This document shows, piece after piece, positions 37,501 through 47,992 of a stretch of DNA of 64,000 nucleotides. The DNA comes from Aricia agestis (Eukaryota; Arthropoda; Insecta; Lepidoptera; Lycaenidae), in NCBI RefSeq assembly GCF_905147365.1, contig NC_056428.1:25078001-25142000 (forward strand), given 5' to 3'. Numbering within the stretch: the stretch's first letter is position 1; every line of letters begins with the position of its first letter. Made by a program: the position numbers and the translations under genes. The notes beneath the pieces are model-generated. The model was not told the origin of the DNA and made no database searches. It saw only the letters and a list, made by a program, of their open reading frames with translations.

Positions 37501-40500
37501 TGAAACATGTTAAGAACAAGACATTAAAAACTCTTTTTTATAGTCAATAACTGGCAACACTTGTTTCTATGATATTCTTATTTTCCTGTTCTGAGATTGG
37601 ATCCAATCTCTCAGCAATATCAAAAATCTATGATCAAGGAGGAAATGAATCATATTGTCTATAATACATTATCCAATTAATTGACTCAATGATCTAGGAT
37701 CCAATAAAAATGATAATCTAATATTATGTTCCCAATACAGTCTTTCATTACTTTATCATAAATCATAATTATTTTTGTCTGACTCTGTTCTGCATTTTAT
37801 TTGCTTCATTATGATTATTTGTATTTCTAGATTAAACAAATAAATTCACAGGAGGGCGTTTTTCAACAGAAAGCGGACAAGATAAAACTAGCATTAGAGC
37901 GTATGAGAGAAGCCAATGTAAAAAAATTATTCATCAAAGCTTTCTCGACGGATGGTTCGTCTAAAAGCCTTCTGGTGGACGAGAAAATGACATGTGGCTA
38001 TGTAGCGAGATTGCTTGCCGATAAAAATCACGTGACCATGGAACCAAAGTGGGCAATCGTGGAACATCTGCCTGATTTGCATATGGGTATGTTAATTTCT
38101 AATTTGTTTACGGATGCTCTTTTCTTGTTAGTATATTAAATTTTGTAGTAAAGTAAAATGTTTTAACAACATGAAACGTGCACGATTTAAATTTTAAATA
38201 AAAGTTCATTTTGTTGTTACTTGTTAAATATTTTTATCAGTATGAGCGCCACCTAGCGGTCGCTTTACGAAGCATTTCATAACTAGCCCTCACGTAAACT
38301 TGACTTTCATTTCTAGTTTTCGTCACATTACGATATTTCATTCATAAAATTACTAGCCATTTCTATTGATTTGTGTTTTAAATGTTTAGCGTAGCCTTCA
38401 TTGACTCATATTATACTGCAGATATATTTATATTATGCAGAAAACCCAAAACCCAAAACAAACCGCATTATTTTCAAACTACAATAACAATAAACATAAT
38501 AAAATAGTCTTATATACTTACCTATTATGTTTTGTAAGTTTAGTTGCCGGATGGATAGAAATTTAGTCTTTAGCTCGACCTGTGGACACAAGATAGCGTT
38601 AAATTCGAGCACGAGTAAAAGAGCAAAGTTGCGTTAGGAATTTTTACATTTCTCTTTATCTGCTGAATAAACAGTAGGCTTTAGTAGTCGCTTCACTAAC
38701 ATGTTTTACTATTGACAGAGCGAGTATACGAAGATCACGAGATGTTGGTAGACAATTTAATGCTTTGGACTCGGGAATCTAAGAACAAAATTCTGTTTGC
38801 CGAGAGGTCGGACAAAGTATCTCTGTTTCAAACACCAGAAAAGTTTTTGCTCACAGAAGATGACAGAGGTAAGAGAGTGCCCAGTTCTGGTATTTAACCC
38901 CTTTTTCAAGTTCCAAAGTTCGTTCCATTTGGCCACATATATTTTGAAGTTTCCAGAATAAAATATTAAAAAAAACTGTTATCATAATTTCTTTACTACA
39001 GATAAGTAAAAGTCCTCATTTCATAAGCTAACTAAACCTGATTTTAACAAACATAATATTATATTCACAGGTTGGACAGCCGAGCATGATGAACATTCCA
39101 GACAGGTGATCATCGAAGACTTCTTCGGTCAAAGTGGTGCCTCCACAGCGGTCCCATCAATATCCGGTCATCCGGTCCCACAGATGGAAGGACCACTGTA
39201 CCTGAAAAGTGATGCCAAGAAGGGATGGAAAAAATACTACTTTGTTCTACGACCCTCTGGTGAGTTTCCGAACATTTGAAATATAGTATATTAAGTTAGC
39301 AATGCGAAATTGTGTGGCCACATAATATAATATGCCTGGCGAATTTTATATTTTTTTATATCCCATCTATTTGGCTGATCTATTCAAAATCTTAACCACT
39401 TACTAATAAAAATATCCACATGTGTACACAAAGGTTACAGCTATGCAATGTTTTGTCCTCATCTCTCAAATCATTTTGCCCCGTCAGGTTTACAGCGTGT
39501 ATCTTTTTTAAAATAATGGCCTAAATTAAAGCTGCAAAATCATTCCCCTGTGCCTTTGTTGTTGTATTACAACTTGATTATGTTAATTAATAAATATTAT
39601 TTGAACTTGTCTATTAGGATTGTATTACGTACCAAAAGATAAAGTGAAGACGTTGAAGGAACTGGTGTGTTTGGCAACATTTGATACCAACGAAGTGTAC
39701 ATGGGTGTAAACTGGAAGAAGAAATACAAGTCTCCAACAGACTACTGCTTCGCTATCAAACATCCGAGACTGCAGCAGCCGAAGAGTGTTAAGTTTATCA
39801 AATTCTTGTGTGCTGATGATCAAAAAACACTGGAGAGATGGGTCACAGCTATGCGGATTGCCAAGGTACCTAAATACTGCAAGTTCATATACAAAATATT
39901 ATATTAACAAGACATGTAGGCCTATACTTTTTTTAAATTTCTTTCACTAAAGATATAAAAAAAAAAATACAATGCAGATTTTTATAGTTGAATTATTACT
40001 TTACTAAAATGTTATCAAATATTTACAAAACGTAAAGTTCAAAAATATTCTCGTAATTATTGTTCGTACAGTAAAACTGCAGCTATTTTAATAAAGCTTA
40101 ATTAAGGATATTGCGTCGACCCACTTCTCTTGCCCCAAATGGTTTGTGAAGGAACTAAAAATAGCTAGTCGGAGGGCTACGCGGGTTTACTTTATTTGGA
40201 GCGAATTCTTCTACAAAATATTAAATTCTATACTTTAAAATCCTGATGCTGAATGCTTTGAATATCCAGCAGTAAATCCACACTAATATTATAAATGCGA
40301 AAGTGTGTCTGTTTGTCTGTCTGTTACCTCTTAACGCTTAAATCGCTGAACCAATTTTGATGAAATTTGGTATGGAGATTGAGTCTCGGGAAAGGAGATG
40401 GAATACTTTTTATCCTGGAAAAATTACGGTTACCGCACGATAAACGTATTTCTGTGCAAAGGCGTTGCGGGCGATATCTAGTGCTATACATTTTAATTAA

Positions 40501-43500
40501 TTTTCTTGTCTGCAGCATGGACGACAGCTATTGGACAACTACAGGTCCCTAGTTGAAGAATTAACTCAAGAAGACTTAGACCATTTGGCCCATGCGCGAT
40601 CATGTTCCGTGAGTATTTTTGTGCTAATTGTCTTATTCGTTAATCATTAGGGACCATTAATAACGTACGTGTAGTCAACAAGTATGTTTTTCATGATTTT
40701 TCGGACCACCCGCCCCCCTTGTCACAGGTGGTCACTTGTGTGACCCCCCCTTATATTTCGCTATTCAATTTATTAAATTTAAACTGATTTCACAAAACTT
40801 AGGATCCCTCTTGTCACCCTTTGTCAGCCAACTTCCCCCTCTTTAGGTGTGACATACTTTATGGTTGGTCTAAACCAAAGATTAATAATAAACTACTGCC
40901 ATTCATCATTACTAGACCAGTAGTTTTTGTAATATTATAAGATACTGAACGGATTGTAATCCATATCTGAACAATCTTTCAACTGGTTATAACATTATTA
41001 TAGTAGGACTATAAAAACAACATTATCAAATCCTAGATAGTGTATCCCGATATCCTTATAGACAGCTATTTATTTAAATCATATATGATGTAGGCTGTTA
41101 TATCAATAGGAATTACAGTGTAACATTTTTGTTCTAGATAACATCAATACCAACCAAGACTAACGGCAATGCACCAGTCAATGTCAACAACGCAGCACAG
41201 CCGGTGTCCAGCAATGCAAGTGTTGCCAACTCCGACGTTAGCAGTGGACGGTTAGTAACCTAATTTTAACTTCTTAGTAAACCTTATTTTGTATACTACA
41301 TTATATTATACATACCGTACTTGATTAGTTTAAATTAAAAAAAAATACTTGTAAGTTTTTTTTACACTTTTAAATAAATAAGAAATGATTTATAACTTTT
41401 TTATATTTACTATTATTTGTGCTGGGCAAAATGTATGCGAATGTTATTAATAAATTTAAAATAAAATTACTAGGTAAGTAAGTAAGTATAAATATTATAA
41501 TCATTACCATTTTTTAAATTGTGTTTTTTTAAGTTCTACATTAGTCACAGATGTCGCCGAACACATAGAAATTTGGCCTATTTGTACTATTCATTCACAT
41601 CCGAAAGAAAATATTGCTATTGCATAATATCTTTTGATATTCATTAAGATCATTGGTCGATGTCTACGCGTTCGGTGACCAGGCTATAGTTAGTTTTGTA
41701 GAAGTTGCTAGTTTTATTATAGAAACAACTAGTTAATGAAAAATTTGTGTTATTTAATATTATCGTTATATCAAATTATACCTAAACGGTATGACTATGC
41801 TGGCGAAACTTTTTTTTACAATTTACACACACTATATATTATATTAATTTGATTTTTAAGTAAGTACATATCATTTTAAAGATTCTGTTATAATTTTATC
41901 AACAAAATAATAATTCCATAATTAGTAGTATTTTTAATATTAGTTAATACGATTTAATAAATATATACCATATGTAAACATTTGCATGTTTTTTTTTTTT
42001 ACATTTAGATTTTTTTTAACGATTATTATTTTTGTGTTCTATCAAGTAGTATAATGAAATGTTAGTTTAGTGTATAATTATATTCAACATGTTGTATTTT
42101 GTAGACATTCCCGTGCGTCATCGTCCAGTTCGAGTGGCTGCATGTCAGATGGAGGCACCACATCCGAGAGCGCGTTCGACTGTGAATTCCCTATGGGTAA
42201 GTGCCTGCCTAATGCCTTATGTATAATACCAGGGCCCCGATTCTCAAGCGTCGGACCGGACCGCGATTGAAACAACGTTCGCGTCTAGAGAATCGAGTTC
42301 CTGGGAAACTGTGCCTTGCTTGAAGGTTCAAAAAGTATAAATCGTTATAAGATGAATAAAAACCCAGCTAGGTCCGTTTTTCTCTCATCATCATGGTCCA
42401 GAGTTACGGCTATCCATGGTGTCACCCTATAGTGACACCATGATCTAAGTAGTGAGTGATCACCAAATATGCATTTTTTAACAAACGCCTAGGACCTAGG
42501 CAAAAAGTTGTGAACAATAGAAATACTTTCACCTCTATACATATTTACCGTGTTCTTTTCTCGTGAGTCGTGACTAATCAAACAAATTGTCTACAGGTAC
42601 AATCAAACGTAAGCCATCGATGAAGCCGAACATACCACTGACATGGATGACTCGTCAGCTAAAGGAAATGGTTGAGAAGGAGGGGGATGAGCCCGGAGAT
42701 AGCGGGACCCTCACCAGACAATCCAGGCAGAGAGATGATTCTACGTTGAAGAGACACCATAGCACTACCAAAGGTAAGTCACAATGACGTAACTCTAGTT
42801 TTGTATTAGGTTTAAAAACTCTGCACATATTTTAGGCACTAGGCTAACAAAAATTCATCTTACAACTGTATGATAATTTTTCTTAGAATTAAAATGTCAT
42901 TGAAGCACTAAGCATGAGATCATATAGTTCCAAAATATCTTCTGCTGATTTTTCCTAGGACTTTTGATTTTCTAGACCTTTTTTATATTCGTTAATAACA
43001 GTCCAGCTACCTTATTTCTTGCTGGTTTGGCAATTAAAATTTGCAACATTTCAGAACCAGCGGAGACGCCAGTGTACAGCATCGGCAGCGTGTCGTCGGG
43101 CAGCCCCGCTAGGGACGGCCACTACGAGACCATAGCGCGGGACCCCTACAGGAGCAGTATCGACACCGCCTCCTCGCTGTACGGGTACACCGTCTACGAC
43201 GCGCGGGCGCCGGAGCTCCCCGACGACCTCCCCCTCCCGCCCCCGCCCCCACCCGTCGACGTCCCCGACCCCATGTTCAGCTCCACGCTGAGCCTCGACT
43301 CCCTCCCGCCGCCCCCGCCCGTCGAGCCCATCGAGGACCTCGCCGGCTCCCAGCTGAGCCTCCCCCCGCCGCCCCCAGAGCACGCCGTCGAAAATCACGT
43401 CCGAGTCCAGGACATCGTGAGCCAGCTCACCGCCCAGCAGATCGAGCAGACCGCCCGGGCCGGCCAGAGGAGCGGCGGCCGGGCGGCCTTCCCCCGCCAG

Positions 43501-44241
43501 CTCTCCGTGGACAGCGTCGCCTCCGCCGCCTCCCGGACCTCGTCCCTCCCAGCCGACGGGAGCATGCTCGCCCCCCCGCCGGCGTACGGCGCCTGCCTCG
43601 TCGAGATGCAAACCAAGAAGATCACCGGAAGCCCGAGCCTGCCAAGGGCTGACTCCGGCACTAAGGAGAGGTCCGGCTCGGTGAAGAAGGTGACTTTCCC
43701 CGACGACCTCCCGACGGGCTCCGACAAGCGCCCCAGGAGGATCACGTTCGACCTGACAGAGGCGCCGCCCTCCCCGCGGAAGCCGCCGCCGCCGAAGCGC
43801 AACGAAAGCACGCGGCTGTCCTCGCCCAAGAAGCTGGCGGACTCCACCAGCAACCCGCCGAAGGAGTTCCTGAAAGATCTGCAGCGGGTCATGAGGAAGA
43901 AGTGGCAGGTCGCGCAGAAGTGCAAGTCGGAGCCGGCGACGACTCCGCACGAGGTGCTCGGCTTCCGGGAGTACCCGCTGTCGGACGACTACAAGGAGAC
44001 GAGCGTGTCGATGTGGGTGCAGGAGCATTACGGGGCGGGGAACGGCGTGGAGGATCCGTTCTACGAGAACGTGTACAGTGGCTCGGCGCCGGCACCGCGG
44101 CGGGAGGAGCCCAAACCGATCAAGAAGCGGCCGCCGCCCGCGCCTCCGCGCCGCAGCGACTCCACCCACCTCACCGCTCACCCCGGTCTGCCCTCCGCCT
44201 CGAGCCTCCCCCATCCCCCCCCGGTGCAGCCGACCGCTTGA
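34343..44241 (+). CDS. pico: MRL-family adaptor (MIG-10/RIAM/Lamellipodin; Pico), 13-exon form
   Basis: Exons 34343-34501, 35666-35855, 36045-36175, 36538-36627, 37831-38086, 38719-38868, 39071-39259, 39618-39865, 40516-40608, 41138-41250, 42105-42196, 42597-42773 and 43055-44241 sum to 3,075 nt. All junctions are GT-AG and in phase, giving 1,024 residues. Domains in order: an acidic amphipathic helix (DLDAILGELCAL, residues 92-103); a Ser-rich segment with TDSPDNDSAFSDT near 147-160; a basic helix leading into a Ras-association domain (about 220-306); a PH domain (about 364-475); a Ser-rich linker; and a proline-rich tail. The tail has LPPPP-type motifs near 688, 713 and 732 and a KKRPPPAPPRR motif near 986. 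The RA-PH order followed by EVH1 and SH3 ligands defines the MRL family. These proteins link Ras/Rap GTPases and membrane phosphoinositides to Ena/VASP and actin at the leading edge. Identification is by recalled family patterns, not a search. Confidence 0.93.
34502..35665 (+). other. pico intron 1
   Basis: AT-rich intron with no repeat boundary seen. Pyrimidine tract and TTTACAG at its end. Confidence 0.7.
35666..35855 (+). CDS. pico: pico exon 2
   Basis: Acceptor TTTACAG|G and donor GCTG|GTATGT, entering in phase 0 and leaving one base. It encodes the segment with DTYRFSMANLEE and DLDAILGELCALDSEYDEE. This parallels the second talin-binding-like helix region of RIAM and the conserved N-terminal acidic helix of MRL proteins. 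Confidence 0.92.
36045..36175 (+). CDS. pico: pico exon 3
   Basis: Acceptor TTATTAG and donor ACACT|GTAAGT. It encodes a charged linker ending in TDSPDNDSAFSDT, a Ser/Asp-rich block shared by MRL proteins just ahead of the RA domain. It leaves phase 0. Confidence 0.92.
36538..36627 (+). CDS. pico: pico exon 4
   Basis: Acceptor TTTTCAG, donor CAGAAG|GTATTA, 90 nt and phase 0 at both ends, so it could be skipped without a frameshift. It encodes VSMLSSESSASSSASSK, continuing the Ser-rich MRL block. Confidence 0.9.
36732..37008. mobile_element. MITE in pico intron 4 (CCTAGCGGA termini)
   Basis: Inverted ends AAGTTAATATACCTAGCGGA and CCGCTAGGTATATTAACTT, 277 bp. A partial relative occurs at 62,415-62,480 (CTCTATTCCGCTAGGTAGG). 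Confidence 0.78.
37030..37219. mobile_element. MITE in pico intron 4 (CAGTCTGTCAAGAAAGTG termini)
   Basis: TA-flanked. Ends CAGTCTGTCAAGAAAGTGAA and CACTTTCTTGACGGACT. Same terminal family as 45952-46074, but its interior (37066-37180) matches one end of the 31130/37235 dispersed repeat. This suggests capture or nesting. Confidence 0.78.
37235..37735 (-). repeat. Dispersed repeat in pico intron 4
   Basis: Reverse-orientation relative of 31130-31590. Its first 120 bp are inverted relative to the interior of the adjacent MITE, so 37066-37365 can fold into a long hairpin. Confidence 0.72.
37831..38086 (+). CDS. pico: pico exon 5 (basic helix and first half of RA domain)
   Basis: It encodes KADKIKLALERMREANVKKLFIKAF and on to the middle of the RA domain; donor CATATGG|GTATGT. 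Two in-frame acceptors exist, TTTCTAG before 37831 and TTCACAG before 37852, and either keeps phase 0. I chose 37831 because its tract is more T-rich. The true start could be 21 nt later. Confidence 0.9.
38087..38718 (+). other. pico intron 5
   Basis: AT-rich intron ending ATTGACAG. No repeat boundary recognised. Confidence 0.6.
38719..38868 (+). CDS. pico: pico exon 6 (second half of RA domain)
   Basis: Acceptor TTGACAG, donor CAGAG|GTAAGA. It encodes ERVYEDHEMLVDNLMLW and LFAERSDKVSLF. This is the conserved end of the MRL RA domain (the pattern fEDHE-x-vv-x-x-l-x-x-W). Confidence 0.93.
39071..39259 (+). CDS. pico: pico exon 7 (RA-PH linker, start of PH)
   Basis: Acceptor TTCACAG, donor TCTG|GTGAGT. 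It encodes the linker with IIEDFFGQSG and then MEGPLYLKSDAKKGWKKYYF, the first strands of the PH domain including the basic loop expected to contact phosphoinositides. Confidence 0.94.
39618..39865 (+). CDS. pico: pico exon 8 (core of PH domain)
   Basis: Acceptor CTATTAG, donor CCAAG|GTACCT. It encodes GLYYVPKDK, then the MRL-specific KYKSPTDYCFAIKHP, and the C-terminal PH helix ending ERWVTAMRIAK with its invariant Trp. Confidence 0.94.
40277..40481 (+). mobile_element. Short Helitron in pico intron 8
   Basis: 5' TCCACACTAATATTATAAA after an A. 3' GCAAAGGCGTTGCGGGCGAT then ATCTAG before a T. 205 bp. It ends 34 nt before exon 9, leaving only a short native stretch for branch point and pyrimidine tract. 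Confidence 0.78.
40516..40608 (+). CDS. pico: pico exon 9 (post-PH helix)
   Basis: Acceptor TCTGCAG, donor TTCC|GTGAGT, 93 nt and phase 0 at both ends. It encodes HGRQLLDNYRSLVEEL, which continues the long helix after the PH domain as in other MRL proteins. A Helitron ends only 34 nt upstream. Confidence 0.9.
40609..42104 (+). other. pico introns 9 and 10 (around exon 10)
   Basis: Apart from exon 10 (41138-41250), AT-rich intron sequence. I see no transposon with clear ends. Confidence 0.5.
41138..41250 (+). CDS. pico: pico exon 10 (Asn/Ser-rich linker)
   Basis: Acceptor TGTTCTAG, donor GGACG|GTTAGT. It encodes a low-complexity Asn, Ala and Ser linker. Support is mainly from splice sites and phase, because this part of the family is poorly conserved. 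Confidence 0.78.
42105..42196 (+). CDS. pico: pico exon 11 (Ser-rich)
   Basis: Acceptor TTTTGTAG, donor ATGG|GTAAGT. It encodes RHSRASSSSSGCMSDGGTTS and continues to SAFDCEFPM. Phase links it to exons 10 and 12. Confidence 0.85.
42597..42773 (+). CDS. pico: pico exon 12
   Basis: Acceptor GTCTACAG, donor AAAG|GTAAGT. It encodes a basic linker with KRKPSMKPNIPLTWMTRQLK and an acidic/Arg-rich end. Phase 1 leads into the last exon. Confidence 0.87.
43055..44241 (+). CDS. pico: pico terminal exon (proline-rich tail)
   Basis: Acceptor ACATTTCAG; the reading frame runs to TGA at 44239-44241. It encodes residues 630-1024. It contains three LPPPP-type Ena/VASP EVH1 ligands (near 688, 713 and 732), a conserved-looking block with KEFLKDLQRVMRKKWQVAQK, then SMWVQEHYG at 949 and DPFYENVY, and an SH3-ligand stretch PPPAPPRR near 990. 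Base composition is strikingly GC-rich against AT-rich surroundings, and C/G-ending codons dominate. The composition also opens a long antisense frame that I treat as a shadow. Confidence 0.95.
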
Positions 44242-45951
44242 AACTGTCTCAGCACCTTGCTCGCGATGCTCGGCCTGGACGCCTGCTCGTGTGTCAAAGG
44301 TGGTTTCGATAAAGTGTAAACGTTCAGTGTGATGTGCGCATGGGACGGAGTGTCGAGGAAGCATTCAGTGGCATTATATCGTCCGTTTTAGCTGCCTGGT
44401 GAGATGCTCTCTGAACGCTCGTGGAAGCGCTCACCTATTAGGAACGATTAAGGATAGATGTGTAATGTCGCAGTATGTAGTGGCATGCGGTATACTGAAA
44501 CGGGCCGAGGGAGCCCTAAATCCCTGCATCCTCTGAATATGTGGTCTATTGAGATTGATATTTACTTTGTGGGCCATCATGTTTTATGTTCAGGTGGAAC
44601 TCAGTTCTACATGGTGATTTTGAATTAGCTATGGAAGTAAGTGAGCTCTCTGAAACAAACGGCAGGGACTGTTGTTGCCTGAGAATCGTTTCTAGGAGTT
44701 CCTACTTCCATTTGTATAATTTATCTGAATAATATAAAGTTTGGAATGTAGGTTGGCGGTGCTATTTAAAAATGGTATTCTAAGATAAGTCACTATGCTA
44801 GTTCATTTAGATGTTCCGTTAGAAATGGACATGGCGAAATTGTTTGTATCAATTGGAGTTTTGTCAGTTTATGTTCCTATTTGAAGTTACAATTTACATC
44901 CATCTAAGCAATACATTAGTGACATATTATATTGTAAACTCAAAGCACTAATTTTAGTCTCCATTGGTTGCTTATACCTACAAGTTACGACTATAATATT
45001 TACGCATGCACAAAATCGACATATTATTGTTACCATATAAATTTGTAGGCACTTATTTAGAGAAGATTCCTAATTTGTGCCATAGTATCTCATATTAGTC
45101 CTAACTCCTAACATGGTAAACTTTGTAGCTTAACTATCTACAAAATTATTATAACACTTAGTTTACCAACTGTAAATAAATTTAAGCAGAAAATCCTAAA
45201 TTATGATTGTTGCAGCGCTAAAGGTCATTGACCTCACACGGCTGATTTGTATTTCTATTATTAAAGCCTTTAAATCAGCTGATAGCTGTTATGATAAAAT
45301 TACTCATTTTTGTTTTTGTCTAAAGGTCTTCTCAAAAGCAGTATCATAATAATTATTATGCCCAAAATAGTTGAGAAAATAGTGTTAAATATAATATTAC
45401 TAGGTCATGAAGAATTTTAAAATGACAGTATTTTAGCAGCCTGTGTGTAGTTTCCGAATGTAGAAAGCTTTATGTTGTAGAAAATTATAAAACTAGTACA
45501 CCTCTATATTAGTTACACCAATGATATTCTATGTTACTAACGTAACTAGATTGGAAGTTTACGGAAGCAACGCGTTGCCACTTCGAAGATGCCTGCAGGC
45601 ATATCTCACATACATAATGACATAACGAATATATGACTTGACATTGTCTTTTGAACAAAAAAGTGGTTACGCATTTCTGAGAATCTTTTGTAAGACATTG
45701 CTACTCTAGTATTTTAGAAACTCATTGAGTTACACAGTAAAAACCTAAAAATTGTATAGTTCAAGTAATATTAGTTAGGATACAAAACTCCAATGTATTA
45801 TGATCTCACTCCCAGCGATATTTCTAAAATGTGGTAACTTTTTGCCATTTTTTTTATTTGAGCAAAAAAATTGAGAATTTTGAATGAAGTTTTTGCTAAA
45901 AATTGATCAAGAACCAAAACGTCTAATAGTAGAGACTATTACAGTCTGTCA
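44242..45951 (+). other. Probable pico 3' UTR and flank
   Basis: No open frame follows the stop codon. Composition turns AT-rich from about 44,560. AATAAA occurs near 45,174 and again further down (about 50,617), so the 3' UTR length is uncertain. No repeats are evident in 44,242-45,200. Confidence 0.45.
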
Positions 45952-46074
45952 AGAAAGTGAAGAAATTAAAAAGTGGCAACATCGTAGTGTCATCCCTTTT
46001 TTCTTAGATTGATTTGAAAGGGATGACACTACGATGTTGCCACTTTTTAATTTCTTTACTTTCTTGACAGACTG
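45952..46074. mobile_element. Palindromic MITE (123 bp)
   Basis: TA-flanked (45950-45951 and 46075-46076). Nearly perfect inverted arms of about 55 bp: CAGTCTGTCAAGAAAGTGAA... and the GGCAACATCGTAGTGTCATC block. Same termini as 37030-37219. Confidence 0.88.
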
Positions 46075-46076
46075 TA

Positions 46077-46754
46077 TAACACGCAGGAGATCACATAGAG
46101 AAGTAAGAGGCTCTAAGTTTAAAATAATATGGCGTTTCTACTATGAAATTAGTTAAATATTGGTAAAGAAATATAGATTTAAATATTCCCCCAGGGCTTT
46201 TAATGTTACTAGTAATAATTCCTATGACTGTCATAACTAAGGTTTGCTTATTTATGTAGAATGAAAATATATGCATACAATTCCATGTTTTTCGTGGACT
46301 GATTTTAATATAATATACAATATTTGTTGCTAAATAAGTGTACATGAATTCTTAGTCATTTTAATCAAAGTATAATTTATAATTATACTCTGAGAATTAC
46401 ATCATAGTAGTCCTATGGCAATTATTGAACTATTGTTTAAATTGTGGAGCTACCGTTACACATGCTTTTCAAACTGTTTCATAATATAAATTTAAGGCAG
46501 TGTATATTTAATTTATACACTGCCTTAACTTTTGTTCCTTGCTATGGGGCTACTCTTTATTGCAAAATCAATATTCTCCAATCTCTCCAATTTTAAATGA
46601 AAAGTAAGAAAACTTTATACAATTACTTTGCGGTATGCTTACCTACTTGTGTAAATGTAGTGAAAAGTATATTAATCTATCTTAAAAAAATTATTACTGT
46701 GAGATGCATAACTTTTATTATATGATATTGTATATAGTTAAAATTAAATAAGCT
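46077..46754. other. Non-coding stretch with a perfect hairpin
   Basis: No gene. TTAAGGCAGTGTATA and TATACACTGCCTTAA pair at about 46,491-46,527. Confidence 0.6.
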
Positions 46755-46878
46755 GGTCCCAGAGGTCATTGACCTTACTAGTCTAAGAGCGATGAGTAAA
46801 ATGCTCTCACTGTATTCTCGTACATACACCATTACAGAATTATCGGAAAAGCTCTTGGTAAAATGGTAACTCTATTGC

Positions 46879-47063
46879 TAAGTATTCACATATGGTTTTG
46901 CTCGATAGTTTTACTCCGAATCGAAGGAAATATCATATTTGACATATTTAATTCCATCGAGCCGGCTCGAAGCGAGCCTTCGAGCTGTGAGTTTTGCGGT
47001 CCACACGGTAATTTTTGCTCGATTTGGAGTAAAACTATCGAGCTAAACCTTATGTGAGTACTT
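46879..47063. mobile_element. Inserted MITE (TAAGTATTCACATA termini)
   Basis: TAAGTATTCACATATGGTTT with TGCTCGATAGTTTTACTCC is mirrored by GGAGTAAAACTATCGAGC with TATGTGAGTACTTA. It also contains CGAGCCGGCTCG palindromes. Confidence 0.75.
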
Positions 47064-47169
47064 AGCATAATAATGTGTATGTAAAATACGATATCGCCAG
47101 ACTAGGAACATCTGTCACTTCATTGTCAATCGCGGTTTTTATATGTTTATTTTTTATTCAAACGATAAA

Positions 47170-47651
47170 GGCTGCCTTCACACAAGCGTTTGTCCAGCGT
47201 AGGCATTCGGCAGCTGGCAACGCAGACGCCGCGACAACGCGGCGCGTGTGTCGCGTTGTCGCCGCTTCTCTCTCTACTGGAACAATCAGTACGCTGCGCT
47301 AGCGCCGCGTGTGCGCGACATATGCGCCGCGTTACTGCAGTGTCAATCACTTAAAAGTTAAAACAGAACAATCCCTTTCACTTGACCGTACACTGCACAA
47401 TAGATTCTCGCATATCCTTTTATTTTTATTTTCTCGTTGCAAAGTCATAAAGTGTGTTTCCTCGTCGGAATATAATGTTGTCGGAATTCCTGTAATGATA
47501 ATACCGAAACTACAACGAAATTGTGTAACGTCTGCGCCGCGCTAGCGCAGCGTTTCCTCTACAGTTAATTAAACGCTGCGTTTAATTAACTGCAGAGGAA
47601 ACGTAACGCACGCGCCGCGCTAGACAAACGCATGCTAGTGTGAAGGCAGCC
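47170..47651. mobile_element. MITE with GGCTGCCTTCACAC termini
   Basis: 482 bp. Ends GGCTGCCTTCACACAAGCGT and TAGTGTGAAGGCAGCC, flanked by AAA on both sides (3-bp target duplication as in PIF/Harbinger). Internal foldback around CGTTTCCTCTACAGTTAATT at 47,549-47,568. GC-rich. Confidence 0.82.
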
Positions 47652-47740
47652 AAAGTATGACAATTTTTTTTGACCCGGGTCAATGACCGCTACTGCCTCG
47701 ATTCGCCGTGTACACTTTAGTTAGTGAAATATTCATTAAG

Positions 47741-47992
47741 GGCCAACGCTAAAACACGGGCGGACGCGTGTTAAGTAGATTACCATGGATTTACTAATTT
47801 ATTATTTGGCAAAAAGACATCAACGGAAACAACGTCGACTGCGAAAAGCGTGCGCCCGCGCCGCGCCGTCCGCCGCGCGTGTGACAGTCCGTCGCCCGCG
47901 TCCGCGCTCCGTCGCACGCGCCTGCGCTGCCCATACTATTTTTCATTTAATTCACACGCGAGCGTGCGCCCGCGCGAGTTTTAGCGTTGGCC
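47741..47992. mobile_element. GC-rich MITE with GGCCAACGCTAAAAC termini
   Basis: GGCCAACGCTAAAAC and TTTTAGCGTTGGCC bound 252 bp of very CpG-rich sequence. The frame across it is a compositional by-product. Confidence 0.78.

Larger units (their letters stand above)
46755..47721. mobile_element. Broken TIR element hosting two inserted MITEs
   Basis: Pieces match 25169-25466 in order (GGTCATTGACCTTAC, CTCTTGGTAA, GACTAGGAACATCTGTCACT, ATCGCGGTTT, GGGTCAATGACCGCTAC, TCGATTCGCCGTGTACACTT). They are interrupted by the elements at about 46,879-47,063 and 47170-47651. Confidence 0.7.

Noticed and set aside
43051..44364. 437-codon open frame on the minus strand opposite the last pico exon
   Set aside because: It is a by-product of GC-rich codon use in the sense exon; it is Arg/Gly-rich with no domain, and the sense frame has family motifs and splice continuity.
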